Shown: piece by piece, positions 24,558-33,130 of the stretch
How positions within the stretch are numbered: the first letter of the stretch is position 1
Layout: each line of letters starts with the position of its first letter
Source of the DNA: an uncultured Clostridia bacterium
GTDB taxonomy: Bacteria; Bacillota; Clostridia; Christensenellales; CAMQZB01
Assembly: GCA_947039455.1 (NCBI GenBank)
Contig: CAMQZB010000007.1
Location: 1-64,000, forward strand
Length of the DNA stretch: 64,000 nt
Direction of reading: 5' to 3'
Translations under genes and position numbers: made by a program
Notes under the pieces: generated by a model
Databases searched by the model: none
Seen by the model: only the letters and a program-made list of their open reading frames with translations
Told to the model about the DNA's origin: nothing

Positions 24558-25751
24558 ATGAATAATAAATTAATCGTGCCTTCTGGAATTATTATTCCTG
24601 AGGGCATTAGTTTAACAAAATGGTCGTGTGTAGCTTGTGATCAGTTCACATCTGACAAAAACTATTGGTACAATGTGGAAAATCTTACAAAAGATTGCCC
24701 ATCGACTTATAATCTAATCTTGCCAGAAGCATTTTTGCAATCTGACAATAGCGAAAAAATCAACTCAATAAACAGCACGTTTGACGAATATATTAACCAA
24801 GGAATTTTCAACAATGAGTACTTTGGTTATGTGTTAACAGTGCGAAAAACCTCATATGGAGTAGTTCGTGTGGGCATAGTTTTAGCGGTAAATTTGGAAG
24901 AATATTCTTATAATGCAAGCGAAAACCTAGCGGTGAAATCTACCGAAGGAACGGTTATTTCAAGAATACCTCCAAGAGTAAAAATAAGAGAGAATGCACC
25001 TTGTGAAATCCCTCATATTATGTTACTATGCGATGATGACAGTGAAAACGGAATTATCGAAAAACTGTATAAAAACAAAGAAAAACTAACAAAAATATAC
25101 GATTTTGAGCTAAATATGGAAGGTGGGCATATTGAGGGCTATCATATCCCAGCGGAAATTGACCTTGATTTTATGTTTAAATCTATTGCAAAAAACAACC
25201 TAGTTTTTGCAGTTGGAGACGGAAATCACAGTTTAGCAACAGCAAAATCATGTTATGAAAACCTAAAAAAGTCTAATGAATTGAAAGAGAATGACAAAAG
25301 ACAGTTTGCGCTTTGCGAAGTAGTAAATCTAAATTCAAGTGGCATTACTTTCGAGCCAATACATAGAATAGTAACAGGTGTTGATGTTGAAAATTTCACC
25401 AATGGACTAAAAGAAATCTCATCAGGAAATAGCAAAATTCAAATTCACAAAAACGACGGAACAAAGGAATTTCCAATGACAGTTAATGTACCAGAATGTT
25501 ACACTAAATTGCAAAATTATATTGATAATTATTTGTTGAAATTCGGTGGAGAAGTTGATTATATTCACGGACTTGATGTTTTGTTGAACCTATCAAAAGA
25601 AACGAAATCAGTGGGAATTGTTATGCCGAAACTTGAAAAATCACAGTTGTTCGATTATATTGCAAATGTAGGTGAACTACCAAGAAAAACTTTCAGCATG
25701 GGTGATGCAAGCGAGAAAAGATATTATTTAGAAACAAGAAAAATTTATTAA
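24558..25751 (+). CDS. DUF1015 family protein
   Basis: 397 residues, soluble. It shows the features I associate with DUF1015: VPSGIIIPEGISLTKWSCVACDQFTSDKNYW near the start, a central VGDGNHSLATAKSCYE, and a conserved C-terminal half. The biochemical role of this family is not established; the GDGNHS motif suggests a kinase- or transferase-like active site. ATG 24558 follows AAGGG; the GTG 9 nt upstream overlaps that site. It is 18 nt from the aspartate kinase gene. Confidence 0.78.
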   Translation: MNNKLIVPSGIIIPEGISLTKWSCVACDQFTSDKNYWYNVENLTKDCPSTYNLILPEAFLQSDNSEKINSINSTFDEYINQGIFNNEYFGYVLTVRKTSYGVVRVGIVLAVNLEEYSYNASENLAVKSTEGTVISRIPPRVKIRENAPCEIPHIMLLCDDDSENGIIEKLYKNKEKLTKIYDFELNMEGGHIEGYHIPAEIDLDFMFKSIAKNNLVFAVGDGNHSLATAKSCYENLKKSNELKENDKRQFALCEVVNLNSSGITFEPIHRIVTGVDVENFTNGLKEISSGNSKIQIHKNDGTKEFPMTVNVPECYTKLQNYIDNYLLKFGGEVDYIHGLDVLLNLSKETKSVGIVMPKLEKSQLFDYIANVGELPRKTFSMGDASEKRYYLETRKIY

Positions 25752-25769
25752 TAAAGGTAGGGTTTTATT

Positions 25770-27113
25770 ATGAGTATAAAAATTTGTAAATTTGGAGGCA
25801 CAAGCCTTGCATCAGCTGCGAATATTACGCGAGTAAAAGCAATTCTTGACAGCGATAAAACAAGAAAATACGTTGTAGTTTCCGCTCCTGGAAAAAGATT
25901 TGATGATGATATTAAGATTACTGATATGCTTTATCAATGTGCAAAACTGAGCCGTGAAAGTGGCAAATGTGGAAAATTATTTGATGTAATTAGAGATAGA
26001 TTTACTGAAATAGTAAATAATTTGCAAGTGGATATTGATATAAAAAGTATACTTGACGAAACTGAAAAAGCTATTGACGAAATAAAAACTGACGACTTTG
26101 CAGCGTCACGTGGCGAGTATTTAAATGGTAGAATTATAGCGAAATACCTTGGATTTGAGTTTGTAGATGCTTGCGAAATAGTGAAATTTGGCGAGAATGG
26201 AATACTTGATTCTGATTCAACAAATGATATTATGGAAAAGAAATTAGCGAAAATTCAGTACGCAGTTATCCCAGGATTTTACGGTGCAATGCCGTTTGAC
26301 CACGTGAAAACTTTCTCACGTGGTGGATCTGATATTACAGGATCGCTAGTAGCTAGAGGTGTGAAAGCAACAATGTATGAAAATTGGACTGATGTAAATG
26401 GATTTTACGCAGCCGATCCAAGAATTATTGCAAATCCACTTCAAATTGAGTGTCTTGGTTACCATGAATTACGTGAGTTGTCATATATGGGTGCATCAGT
26501 TTTGCATTCTGAAGCTATTTTCCCAGTACAAGACAGCCGTATTCCTATTAATATAAAAAACACTTTCGAGCCTGAAAATCCAGGAACAATGATAGTTCCT
26601 GATGAAGAGTATAAAGGAAATGGTCATACTGTAACAGGTATTGCAGGTAAGAAAAATTTCACAGTAATCAGCATTGAAAAATCTAACATGAATGCAGAAA
26701 TTGGATTTGCAAGAAAGATTTTGTCAGTACTTGAAAGATACGGAATTCCACTTGAACATATGCCTTCTGGAATTGATACATTGTCTATAGTGATTAGCTC
26801 TGACACGCTGAAAAACGGTTTGAAAGACAAAGTAATTTTGCGTATACGTGAAGCTGTGAATCCTGATAAAGTAACAGTGATAGACAGTGTAGCAACTGTG
26901 GCAACGGTTGGACACGGAATGTGTAAGGTTAAAGGTACAGCTGGTCGGTTGTTCACAGCATTGTCACGAAGCAACGTGAATATTCTTTTAATCGACCAAG
27001 GATCTAGCGAGAAAAACATAATAGTGGGAGTGAAAAACGAGGACTATGAACGTGCCTTGAAATCAATCTACCTTGAATTCCTTGCACACCACGAAAACCG
27101 TTTTAAAGTATAG
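25770..27113 (+). CDS. aspartate kinase
   Basis: It phosphorylates aspartate, the first step towards lysine, methionine and threonine. The 447-residue protein has KFGGTSLASA (residues 6-15), the substrate loop SRGGSDITGSLVARG, ENWTDVNGFYAADPR, and a C-terminal pair of ACT domains (VSIEKSNMNAEIGFARKIL; VATVGHGMCKVKGTAG) that normally carry feedback control. The length suits the lysine-sensitive monofunctional type, but which amino acid inhibits it cannot be read, so no gene symbol is given. A 45-bp repeat array and a terminator follow. Confidence 0.93.
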   Translation: MSIKICKFGGTSLASAANITRVKAILDSDKTRKYVVVSAPGKRFDDDIKITDMLYQCAKLSRESGKCGKLFDVIRDRFTEIVNNLQVDIDIKSILDETEKAIDEIKTDDFAASRGEYLNGRIIAKYLGFEFVDACEIVKFGENGILDSDSTNDIMEKKLAKIQYAVIPGFYGAMPFDHVKTFSRGGSDITGSLVARGVKATMYENWTDVNGFYAADPRIIANPLQIECLGYHELRELSYMGASVLHSEAIFPVQDSRIPINIKNTFEPENPGTMIVPDEEYKGNGHTVTGIAGKKNFTVISIEKSNMNAEIGFARKILSVLERYGIPLEHMPSGIDTLSIVISSDTLKNGLKDKVILRIREAVNPDKVTVIDSVATVATVGHGMCKVKGTAGRLFTALSRSNVNILLIDQGSSEKNIIVGVKNEDYERALKSIYLEFLAHHENRFKV

Positions 27114-27123
27114 AAAAATTTCG

Positions 27124-27325
27124 AAAATTAAGATATAAAGAATAAATATATTGGAAACTAATGTGTTGAAAACTAAGATATAGAAAATAAGCATATTACA
27201 AACTAACGTGTTAAGAATTAAGATATAGAAAATAAGCATATTACAAATTAACATGTTAAAAATTAAGATATAAAGAATAAATATATTGGAAACTAATATA
27301 ATAAAAATCAAGATATATATAAACA
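27124..27325. repeat. tandem array of 45-bp AT-rich repeats
   Basis: Four full units start at 27124, 27169, 27214 and 27259, with a partial fifth at 27304. All share the core ATTAAGATATA. Units 1 and 4 are nearly the same over 39 bp, and units 2 and 3 resemble each other, giving an A-B-B-A order. There are no unique spacers. The array lies between the aspartate kinase stop and its terminator, so it would be transcribed as 3' untranslated RNA. Confidence 0.9.
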
Positions 27326-27358
27326 AGGTCTATCAAAAATAATTTGATAGACCTTGTG
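27321..27358. terminator. intrinsic terminator after aspartate kinase
   Basis: The 14-bp hairpin CAAGGTCTATCAAA / TTTGATAGACCTTG is followed by TGTTTGT. It may also serve the small minus-strand gene at 27424-27576. Confidence 0.8.
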
Positions 27359-27423
27359 TTTGTATATGTATTTAGTTTATTTTCAATTAATTTTCATTAA
27401 GTAAATAATTAATTAGGTGTAAA

Positions 27424-27576
27424 TTATAATTTTTCCACAGTAATTTTGAATGATTCATTGTCCTTAGTAGTGATGGCGAAAGCATTTCCCTCCGCAGAAT
27501 GAGATTTTACAAAATCAGGTTCAGTTTCTACAATAATTAGCTCGTACAAAATTTCCATCATGTCTTCTTTAGTCAT
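27424..27576 (-). CDS. 50-residue acidic protein of unknown function
   Basis: The frame begins MTKEDMMEILYELIIVETEP and ends ITVEKL with TAA at 27424. On the minus strand a strong TGGAGG site lies at ideal distance before the ATG (27576). The product is acidic, without membrane segments, and is not recognised. It is transcribed away from the XRE regulator whose start is 171 bp distant, so the two share a control region. Confidence 0.65.
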   Translation of the reverse strand: MTKEDMMEILYELIIVETEPDFVKSHSAEGNAFAITTKDNESFKITVEKL

Positions 27577-27747
27577 AATATTTTCCTCCATAAATTTGAA
27601 TTGTTAATATATTACACGTGTATATTCTTATTATAGTTGATTTAATTGAATTTGTCAAGTTTTTCATGGGAAACCATGAGAAAATTATTAATATATTGCA
27701 TATACTATTTAGAAAGTAATGAAATTAGTACCGCAAAGAGGAGATAT

Positions 27748-27984
27748 ATGCAATTAACTGAAGCGATTGTTAAAAGAATTGGGGAAATAACTAGTGAACA
27801 AAAGAACAGCATTTGCAAAATAAGTTTGAGAGGCGGATTGTCACCATCATCTCTTTATGACCTTACAAAAGGCAGAACAAAAAGCTCTAATTTAATAACA
27901 ATAAAACGCTTTTGCGAGGGTGCTGGAATTACATTGTCAGAATTTTTCGACAAAGACTATTTCAACGATATAGTAGAAGACTAA
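27748..27984 (+). CDS. XRE-family helix-turn-helix regulator
   Basis: 78 residues, one Cro/CI-type helix-turn-helix: an N-terminal MQLTEAIVKRI, the recognition region GGLSPSSLYDLTKGRTK, and a tail ITIKRFCEGAGITLSEFF. There is no ligand or oligomerisation domain. ATG 27748 follows AGAGGAGA; a longer in-frame start at 27646 lies in AT-rich sequence without a ribosome site. It may regulate itself and the divergent small gene; that is inference. Confidence 0.85.
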   Translation: MQLTEAIVKRIGEITSEQKNSICKISLRGGLSPSSLYDLTKGRTKSSNLITIKRFCEGAGITLSEFFDKDYFNDIVED

Positions 27985-28018
27985 TCTAATTAAATCTGCT
28001 ATTTCTAAATTAAATATT

Positions 28019-28060
28019 AAAAGGCTGTATCTACAATAAAGTAGCACAGCCTTTTTTTTT
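28019..28060. terminator. bidirectional intrinsic terminator
   Basis: The hairpin AAAGGCTGT / ACAGCCTTT, with a second inner stem CTAC / GTAG, is followed by nine Ts on the plus strand and a T-rich stretch on the minus strand. It separates the XRE gene from the converging DUF4363 gene. Confidence 0.85.
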
Positions 28061-28145
28061 GTATCAACCATAACCATTACAGTGTTTGTTCATTTAAAAA
28101 TACAAATCATTTTATAAACTACAAACACTCTGTACTATAGAAAAT

Positions 28146-28520
28146 CTAGAAAACGTTTACCCAAGAAAATTCATAGTTAGCTTTAATTTCACGGAAATAG
28201 TGGGAAAGCATTTTCAGTTTTTCAAGTGTATCAGTGTTGTCAGGGTTTGAAAGAAGAATTTTCATAGGCACTAATTGACGATCCACGTCTTTAATGCTTT
28301 CATGAAGCAAGAAGAAATATAAAGTTTTCCGCCTATCTTCCCACCTTTCATTCAATATATTTAACTCATTTGTAGCATCTTCGCCAGCAATGTATTTATT
28401 TTCAATATCTTTTGTCATAGCAACAAAATCCGTAGCAGTATTATTTACTAACGAATTTTCAGCGAAAACTATTAATAAAACAAGAATAATCAAGATTGAA
28501 ATAGTAAGAAATTTTTTCAT
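28146..28520 (-). CDS. DUF4363 family protein
   Basis: 124 residues: an N-terminal membrane anchor (FLTISILIILVLLIVF) and an extracytoplasmic helical domain (NERWEDRRKTLYFFLLHESIKDVD). This pattern, directly downstream of a YetF/DUF421 gene, is the usual DUF4363 context in Clostridia. The start overlaps the DUF421 stop (ATGA). Its role is unknown; the fixed pairing suggests the two proteins act together. Confidence 0.82.
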   Translation of the reverse strand: MKKFLTISILIILVLLIVFAENSLVNNTATDFVAMTKDIENKYIAGEDATNELNILNERWEDRRKTLYFFLLHESIKDVDRQLVPMKILLSNPDNTDTLEKLKMLSHYFREIKANYEFSWVNVF

Positions 28521-29197
28521 TCTACATAGTCCTCCATATTAATTGTTGTGACAATATATTGTTTGAATTTCTCTTGATAGTAAACATTCCCCTTGTTATC
28601 TAATGTTAAAACCAAAACGTTTTTCAATTCAACATCAAGGGATTTTAAGATTTCAAACAAACTTTCTTTGGTAACCTTTAAATATTTCAAGCCGTAATTA
28701 TCGATTTTTCCAACTGAAATTAGTGAGAAAGAAAGGGTAAGAGAAGGGGACGTGTTAGGGCGTTGCATAAAAGACATTTTGCCGTTAGTTTCAAGAATGC
28801 CGTATTCAATATCAGCAAATGAGAAGCAATTTGAAATTCGCATCGATTCTTCAAGATCGCTGATTGTCAAACCTTGATTGTTAAGTTGTTGAAAATCTAT
28901 GCCAAATGGTGTAATAATTACGTTTGCCTTTGCGGAAACCATACCACGCATAATCATGCTTTTTTTGTTCAAATGTGAAATGACCATTTGCACAAAGAAG
29001 ATAGCAAAAATACCAATCAGACCATACAAAAGAGGTATCGAAACATCTTGCATTGGAAGGCATGCTAAATCGGCAATAATCAAAGTAATAGCAAACTCAA
29101 AAGGTTGCATTTCACTGATTTGCCGTTTTCCCATCAACCTAAGTGCAACAAGCACCGTTAGGAATATTATAATTGCTCTAATAAATATCGTTAACAT
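28517..29197 (-). CDS. DUF421 / YetF family membrane protein
   Basis: 226 residues. Three N-terminal membrane helices (LTIFIRAIIIFLTVLVALRLMGKRQISEM with the conserved GKRQ, and two more) are followed by a cytoplasmic domain of two similar halves (LTISDLEESMRI region). These are YetF/DUF421 features. Members affect spore germination or envelope stress in Bacillus, but the mechanism is unknown. No ribosome site is visible before ATG 29197, and the upstream flippase stop is 24 nt away, so translation may depend on read-on from that gene. Confidence 0.85.
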   Translation of the reverse strand: MLTIFIRAIIIFLTVLVALRLMGKRQISEMQPFEFAITLIIADLACLPMQDVSIPLLYGLIGIFAIFFVQMVISHLNKKSMIMRGMVSAKANVIITPFGIDFQQLNNQGLTISDLEESMRISNCFSFADIEYGILETNGKMSFMQRPNTSPSLTLSFSLISVGKIDNYGLKYLKVTKESLFEILKSLDVELKNVLVLTLDNKGNVYYQEKFKQYIVTTINMEDYVE

Positions 29198-29221
29198 ATA
29201 ATAAGTATTTGCATAATTTTT

Positions 29222-30709
29222 TTAATTATTCTGTTTGGTTTTTAAATTAAATTCCTTTTTCACATCAATAAAACACCACGCAATTCCAATAAAGAAGACT
29301 ACCATAATTGATGTAGTAATCATTAATTGCATAAAAATAGTCATGTCTTCAGTTAAAAATTTAATAAATAAACCAATAACCGATGTTGGGATTACTAGTA
29401 AAAAATACATTAATGGTTTAAATATCTCAGCAGTTTCCATACCCAAAATTTTCTTTATTCTTATGCCGTTTAAAATAAATATAATTGTTGGTTGCAAGAA
29501 CATAGAAATAATGCTAGCAAAAATTGAAAGGTGTGGTGTACCAAAAATTACAAAGAATAAAGCAATAGAAACGCCGATTAAAAAGTTTGTAAAACCGTAT
29601 TTTTCTCCACCAATTGAGTTTAAGATTGCAACGGAAATTTGGTTTAAACACAATGGGAAAATTGCTACTGCGGAAGCCATAAGGTATATTCCTGCTTCTT
29701 GTTTATTGAAAATAAAGTCGCAAATTTCCTTTCCAAGAATTATGTAAATAGGAATGACGATTGCGGAAATAATTCCAGAGAACATAATAGATTTTTTCAC
29801 GTGACTGTGACATTTTTCTCCTTTAGCCAGTTTCTCTGAAATTTCAGGAACCATAACTAGCGCTAGTGAACTAATCAATGATGATGGCACAAAAAGTAGT
29901 GGGAATGCCACACCGTTAACAAGTCCTATTGTAGACATGGCATCAACTTTTGTCATGCCGAATGTTACAAGGCGGGCAGGAAGAATCAATGCTAAAATTG
30001 ATGAAGAAACAGTGGAAAGTACTCGAACAAATGTGATTGGAGATGCTGTTTCCATCAGTGGTTTCAGTTGCGATTTGGTGCATGTGATGTGTCCACCTGT
30101 GCGGAAATAGAAAAATACCGCAAAGAAAGAAGCAATGATTGTTGAAACAGTTATTGAAATAGCTGGGAAAAATACTTTGTCGAATTGTGGTTTTATCACA
30201 TAGAAAAGCAAAATCAAAGTAGCAAGTGCGGCTATTTCTTCAATTAATTCCGTTAGAGAATACTCCAAAAATCGCTTTTTCCCCCATATTGATCCACGTA
30301 AAGTTGAATAAACTGCGGAGAAAATAAAGGCAGGAAGAAGGATTAATAACATTTGATAGCAATTACTTTCCGCAAAAAGTGTTTTGATAATTCCGCTAAA
30401 AGTAATTATGAACAAACTGATGACGATTGCACCGCAAAAAGTCACTATCAGCCCTGTTGAAGCTAGTGAATCGGAGTCTTTTTTTCGACCCATTGCTTGA
30501 TAGTCGGATGTTATTCTTGAGATAGCGAGTGGAATGCCTGAACTTGTTAACGTAATCAAAATCATAAAAACTGACAGCGTTAATTGATATATCCCAAGGT
30601 CGTAGGAAGAAATTCCACGTGATAATATTATTCTAAATATAAAACTTAAAAATCTTGTGGCAAGACCAATTATTGTCACAAGTGCAAATGATTTGATAAT
30701 TTTATTCAT
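29222..30709 (-). CDS. SpoVB-like polysaccharide/lipid flippase (MOP superfamily)
   Basis: 495 residues with about 14 transmembrane helices. The N-terminus (SFALVTIIGLATRFLSFIFRIILSR) and the GIYQLTLSVFMILITLTSSGIPLAISR segment match the SpoVB/Wzx group of the MOP flippase superfamily. Relatives move lipid-linked cell-wall or cortex precursors across the membrane. It is the first gene of the unit with YetF and DUF4363, a neighbourhood common in spore-forming Clostridia. Which lipid it moves is not known. The ribosome site is weak. Confidence 0.87.
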   Translation of the reverse strand: MNKIIKSFALVTIIGLATRFLSFIFRIILSRGISSYDLGIYQLTLSVFMILITLTSSGIPLAISRITSDYQAMGRKKDSDSLASTGLIVTFCGAIVISLFIITFSGIIKTLFAESNCYQMLLILLPAFIFSAVYSTLRGSIWGKKRFLEYSLTELIEEIAALATLILLFYVIKPQFDKVFFPAISITVSTIIASFFAVFFYFRTGGHITCTKSQLKPLMETASPITFVRVLSTVSSSILALILPARLVTFGMTKVDAMSTIGLVNGVAFPLLFVPSSLISSLALVMVPEISEKLAKGEKCHSHVKKSIMFSGIISAIVIPIYIILGKEICDFIFNKQEAGIYLMASAVAIFPLCLNQISVAILNSIGGEKYGFTNFLIGVSIALFFVIFGTPHLSIFASIISMFLQPTIIFILNGIRIKKILGMETAEIFKPLMYFLLVIPTSVIGLFIKFLTEDMTIFMQLMITTSIMVVFFIGIAWCFIDVKKEFNLKTKQNN

Positions 30710-30779
30710 ACTATAACCTATTACGAAAAATCACAAATTAGTAGTAATATATACAATTTTTTTTGAGTATATTGGAGAT

Positions 30780-31196
30780 ATGAAGATTATATTTGATACA
30801 TTAGAATTATCTAATAAGAAGGAAGCCGCAAAATTTTTCAAATTGCCTGAAAATGAAATAGTTATTAAAGAAAAAGGGCGAATTGAAATTGAGATAGCGG
30901 AAGTAGTTGAGCGGGCAGTTGAGAGTTATTATCGTATGGAAACCACCGATACGTTGTTTTCCATATCCAAGAAATTCTTTGTGCCAGTGTCCTTAATTAA
31001 GGAAGCGAATGAAGGGGTGATTTTTGCTGGAGGGGTTGTGATTTACATACCTGTGGTGAAATGTGATACCTATATTGTCAGCCCTATGGACACAATTGAG
31101 TCTATAAGTTTGAAGTTTAATCAAGATATACAAAAGCTAAAAGAGCGTAATCAACTTGATTATCTTTTCGCAGGTCAGATTATTTTACTTGATTAG
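30780..31196 (+). CDS. protein with two LysM domains
   Basis: 138 residues. An N-terminal part of about 45 residues without motif is followed by two LysM units (residues about 51-95, METTDTLFSISKKFFVPVSLIKEAN; and 98-138, SPMDTIESISLKFNQDIQKLKERN). LysM binds GlcNAc polymers such as peptidoglycan. There is no signal peptide, so it may be a spore-coat-type or cytosolic protein rather than a wall protein. ATG follows TTGGAG. It is divergent from the flippase operon, and the next gene begins 15 nt after its stop. Confidence 0.82.
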   Translation: MKIIFDTLELSNKKEAAKFFKLPENEIVIKEKGRIEIEIAEVVERAVESYYRMETTDTLFSISKKFFVPVSLIKEANEGVIFAGGVVIYIPVVKCDTYIVSPMDTIESISLKFNQDIQKLKERNQLDYLFAGQIILLD

Positions 31197-31211
31197 TAGT
31201 TGGAGGGGAAA

Positions 31212-32165
31212 ATGAGTATTTTTGTTTTGTTTGTAGTATTTGCTGTTGGGGTGGTACTAACAATGTTCTCGGGGGAAATTTTCGTAAATTCCTCAGGAGA
31301 TATTGCTAAAAGATGGGGTATTCCGAAGTTCGTCATCGGTGCAACAATCGTTAGTTTTGCAACCACTTTGCCTGAATTAATAGTGTCCGCATTTGCAGCA
31401 AGTGAAGGGCGAGTTGATATGGCTATCGGCAATGGCATAGGTTCAGTAATCGCAAACATGGGACTGATTTTAGCCCTTGCGGTTATGGTGAAACCAATAA
31501 TAATAGACCGAAAACAGTTCGGACGAAAGGGGGTAATACTGATTTTCGGTCTAATCCTACTTTGGTTTTTAACTAACGACGGATTGTTGAAACCAGCTGG
31601 AATTGTGTTGTTATTTATTACATTAGGAGTCTTTGTTGCTGAAAGCGTAGTTAGTGCTAAAAGGGAAACTAGTATAGAAAATTACGAAACTGATAGTGAG
31701 AAAGCTACTGGTTCGTACTTAAAAAATATCGTTTTCTTTGTGCTTGGAGCAGGGGGAATTACTTTAGGTGCTAGGGTTTTAGTAAATTCAGGTAGTGAAA
31801 TTGCGATGATTTTTGGTGTGGGTGATGAACTTATTGCCAAAACTATGATAGCTGTTGGAACTAGTTTACCTGAACTTGTAACGGCGATTGTTGCAATTAG
31901 AAAAGGCGAAAACGCTATGGTTGCAGGAAATATTTTAGGAGCAAATATTATAGATGCTCTTTTGATTTTACCTGTATGCGGAATTATCGGTGGTGGAACT
32001 TTACCTGTCTCTGTGACTAATACTATCGTTGATATTCCTACAGCTTTGATTTTGGCTACTATTTTTATTGTGCCGACTATTTTTACTAAGAAAATTCAAA
32101 GGTGGCAAGGACTTACGGGGATTATTGCTTATGGAATGTACCTTGTGGGAATATTTATTGCCTAG
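31212..32165 (+). CDS. calcium/sodium antiporter, CaCA family
   Basis: 317 residues, about ten membrane helices in two inverted halves. Each half carries an alpha-repeat: ATTLPELIVSAFAA ... GNGIGSVIANMGLILAL and GTSLPELVTAIVAI ... GNILGANIIDALLIL. These are the ion-binding motifs of YrbG-like exchangers. ATG 31212 follows GGAGGGG. Probable function: export of Ca2+ in exchange for Na+ or H+. Confidence 0.92.
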   Translation: MSIFVLFVVFAVGVVLTMFSGEIFVNSSGDIAKRWGIPKFVIGATIVSFATTLPELIVSAFAASEGRVDMAIGNGIGSVIANMGLILALAVMVKPIIIDRKQFGRKGVILIFGLILLWFLTNDGLLKPAGIVLLFITLGVFVAESVVSAKRETSIENYETDSEKATGSYLKNIVFFVLGAGGITLGARVLVNSGSEIAMIFGVGDELIAKTMIAVGTSLPELVTAIVAIRKGENAMVAGNILGANIIDALLILPVCGIIGGGTLPVSVTNTIVDIPTALILATIFIVPTIFTKKIQRWQGLTGIIAYGMYLVGIFIA

Positions 32166-32203
32166 AAATAGGTGGAATATTTGTGAATATATTTCAAAAA
32201 AGT

Positions 32204-32212
32204 TGGTACAAT
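32204..32212 (+). promoter_or_regulatory. extended -10 promoter giving a leaderless transcript
   Basis: TG-G-TACAAT (32204-32212) lies exactly six bases before ATG 32219, so +1 would fall on the start codon. No ribosome site is present. No good -35 is seen. Confidence 0.4.
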
Positions 32213-32218
32213 AATATT

Positions 32219-32581
32219 ATGAAGAAAACAAAACAAAAATTTTTAGAAGTGATAGGTGGTATATTTACAGGTTTCGCCAACGGATTTTTCGGCGGTGGCG
32301 GAGGTATGATATCTGTGCCGTTTATGACTTACGCATTAAAAAAAGAACCGAAAAAATCCCACGCAACCACTATGTTAGTAATCTTGCCAATCACTGTATT
32401 TTCAGCAAGTACGTATATTTTAAAAGGCTCAATCGACTGGAGTATCACGTGGCAAACGGCGGTTGGAGTGCTTTTAGGTGGTGTTGTTGGTGCGTTGATA
32501 TTAAAGAAAATACCAAACAAAATATTAACTTATGTGTTCGGGCTTGTAATGATTGTGGCAGGGGTTCGCATGTGTTTTTAA
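32219..32581 (+). CDS. half-size TSUP (TauE/SafE) membrane protein A
   Basis: 120 residues with about four membrane helices. It has the family's glycine-rich first helix (IFTGFANGFFGGGGGMISVPF) and the end-of-half motif (VVGALILKKIPNKILTYVFGLVMIVAGVRM). Full-length TSUP transporters of about 250 residues contain two such halves; the second is encoded separately at 32698. The pair probably assembles as a heterodimer for export or uptake of a sulfur-containing or organic anion; the substrate is unknown. The start has no ribosome site. Confidence 0.82.
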   Translation: MKKTKQKFLEVIGGIFTGFANGFFGGGGGMISVPFMTYALKKEPKKSHATTMLVILPITVFSASTYILKGSIDWSITWQTAVGVLLGGVVGALILKKIPNKILTYVFGLVMIVAGVRMCF

Positions 32582-32697
32582 ATGAATTTTAGTATATATT
32601 ATTAGTTTAAACTAGCTTAAATGTTAATATGTACATGATAATTCATATGTTAATTAATGCAAGTAAAATGTGGAAATATTGATTCAAGGGGGAAATT

Positions 32698-33069
32698 ATG
32701 TGGTATGCAATTGTAGGCTTTTTAGGTGGAATATTTGGCGGAATGGGAATGGGCGGAGGCACTTTGCTTATTCCACTTTTAACGTTAGGACTAGGCTTAC
32801 CTCAAATACAAGCACAGGGGATTAATCTTATTGCATTTATTCCAATGGCGATTGTTACTTTAATTATCCACGTGAAAAATGGGTTAATAGAAAAATCGGG
32901 ATTGATGTTTATGATTATTCCTGCAATAATTATCAGCGTAATTTTTTCAATTATAGCAAACAATATTCAAGGTGAAAACTTGCAAAAAGCCTTCGGCGTG
33001 TTCTTAGCTGTTCTTGGTGTAATTCAAATTGTCATGCAAATTATTAAGGATAAAAAGGCGAAAGAATAA
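32698..33069 (+). CDS. half-size TSUP (TauE/SafE) membrane protein B
   Basis: 123 residues, four membrane helices. The first helix again has the TSUP glycine motif (GFLGGIFGGMGMGGGTLLIP), then GINLIAFIPMAIVTLI and a closing FGVFLAVLGVIQIVMQII. A strong AAGGGGGA site precedes the ATG. It has the same layout as the upstream half but diverged sequence, so the split is old or represents one gene per half rather than a recent break. Confidence 0.82.
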   Translation: MWYAIVGFLGGIFGGMGMGGGTLLIPLLTLGLGLPQIQAQGINLIAFIPMAIVTLIIHVKNGLIEKSGLMFMIIPAIIISVIFSIIANNIQGENLQKAFGVFLAVLGVIQIVMQIIKDKKAKE

Positions 33070-33095
33070 ATACTTGCAAAATATATTTGAACAGG

Positions 33096-33124
33096 TTGAC
33101 AAATTCTTGAAATAATGGTAACAT
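33096..33124 (+). promoter_or_regulatory. sigma-A promoter of the mgtE leader
   Basis: -35 TTGACA (33096-33101), 17-bp spacer, -10 TAACAT (33119-33124). It produces a leader of about 285 nt before mgtE. Confidence 0.75.
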
Positions 33125-33130
33125 TAAAGC

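Noticed and set aside
27124-27325. CRISPR array
   Set aside because: Units are directly adjacent without unique spacers, are imperfect, and no cas genes are nearby.
27063-27326. Minus-strand open frame of 87 codons through the 45-bp repeats
   Set aside because: It exists only because the unit length is a multiple of three. The product is a low-complexity Ile/Leu/Phe string and there is no ribosome site.
27424-27984. Toxin-antitoxin pair
   Set aside because: The two genes are divergent rather than in one operon, and the small protein has no toxin motif. It is kept only as a low-interest observation.
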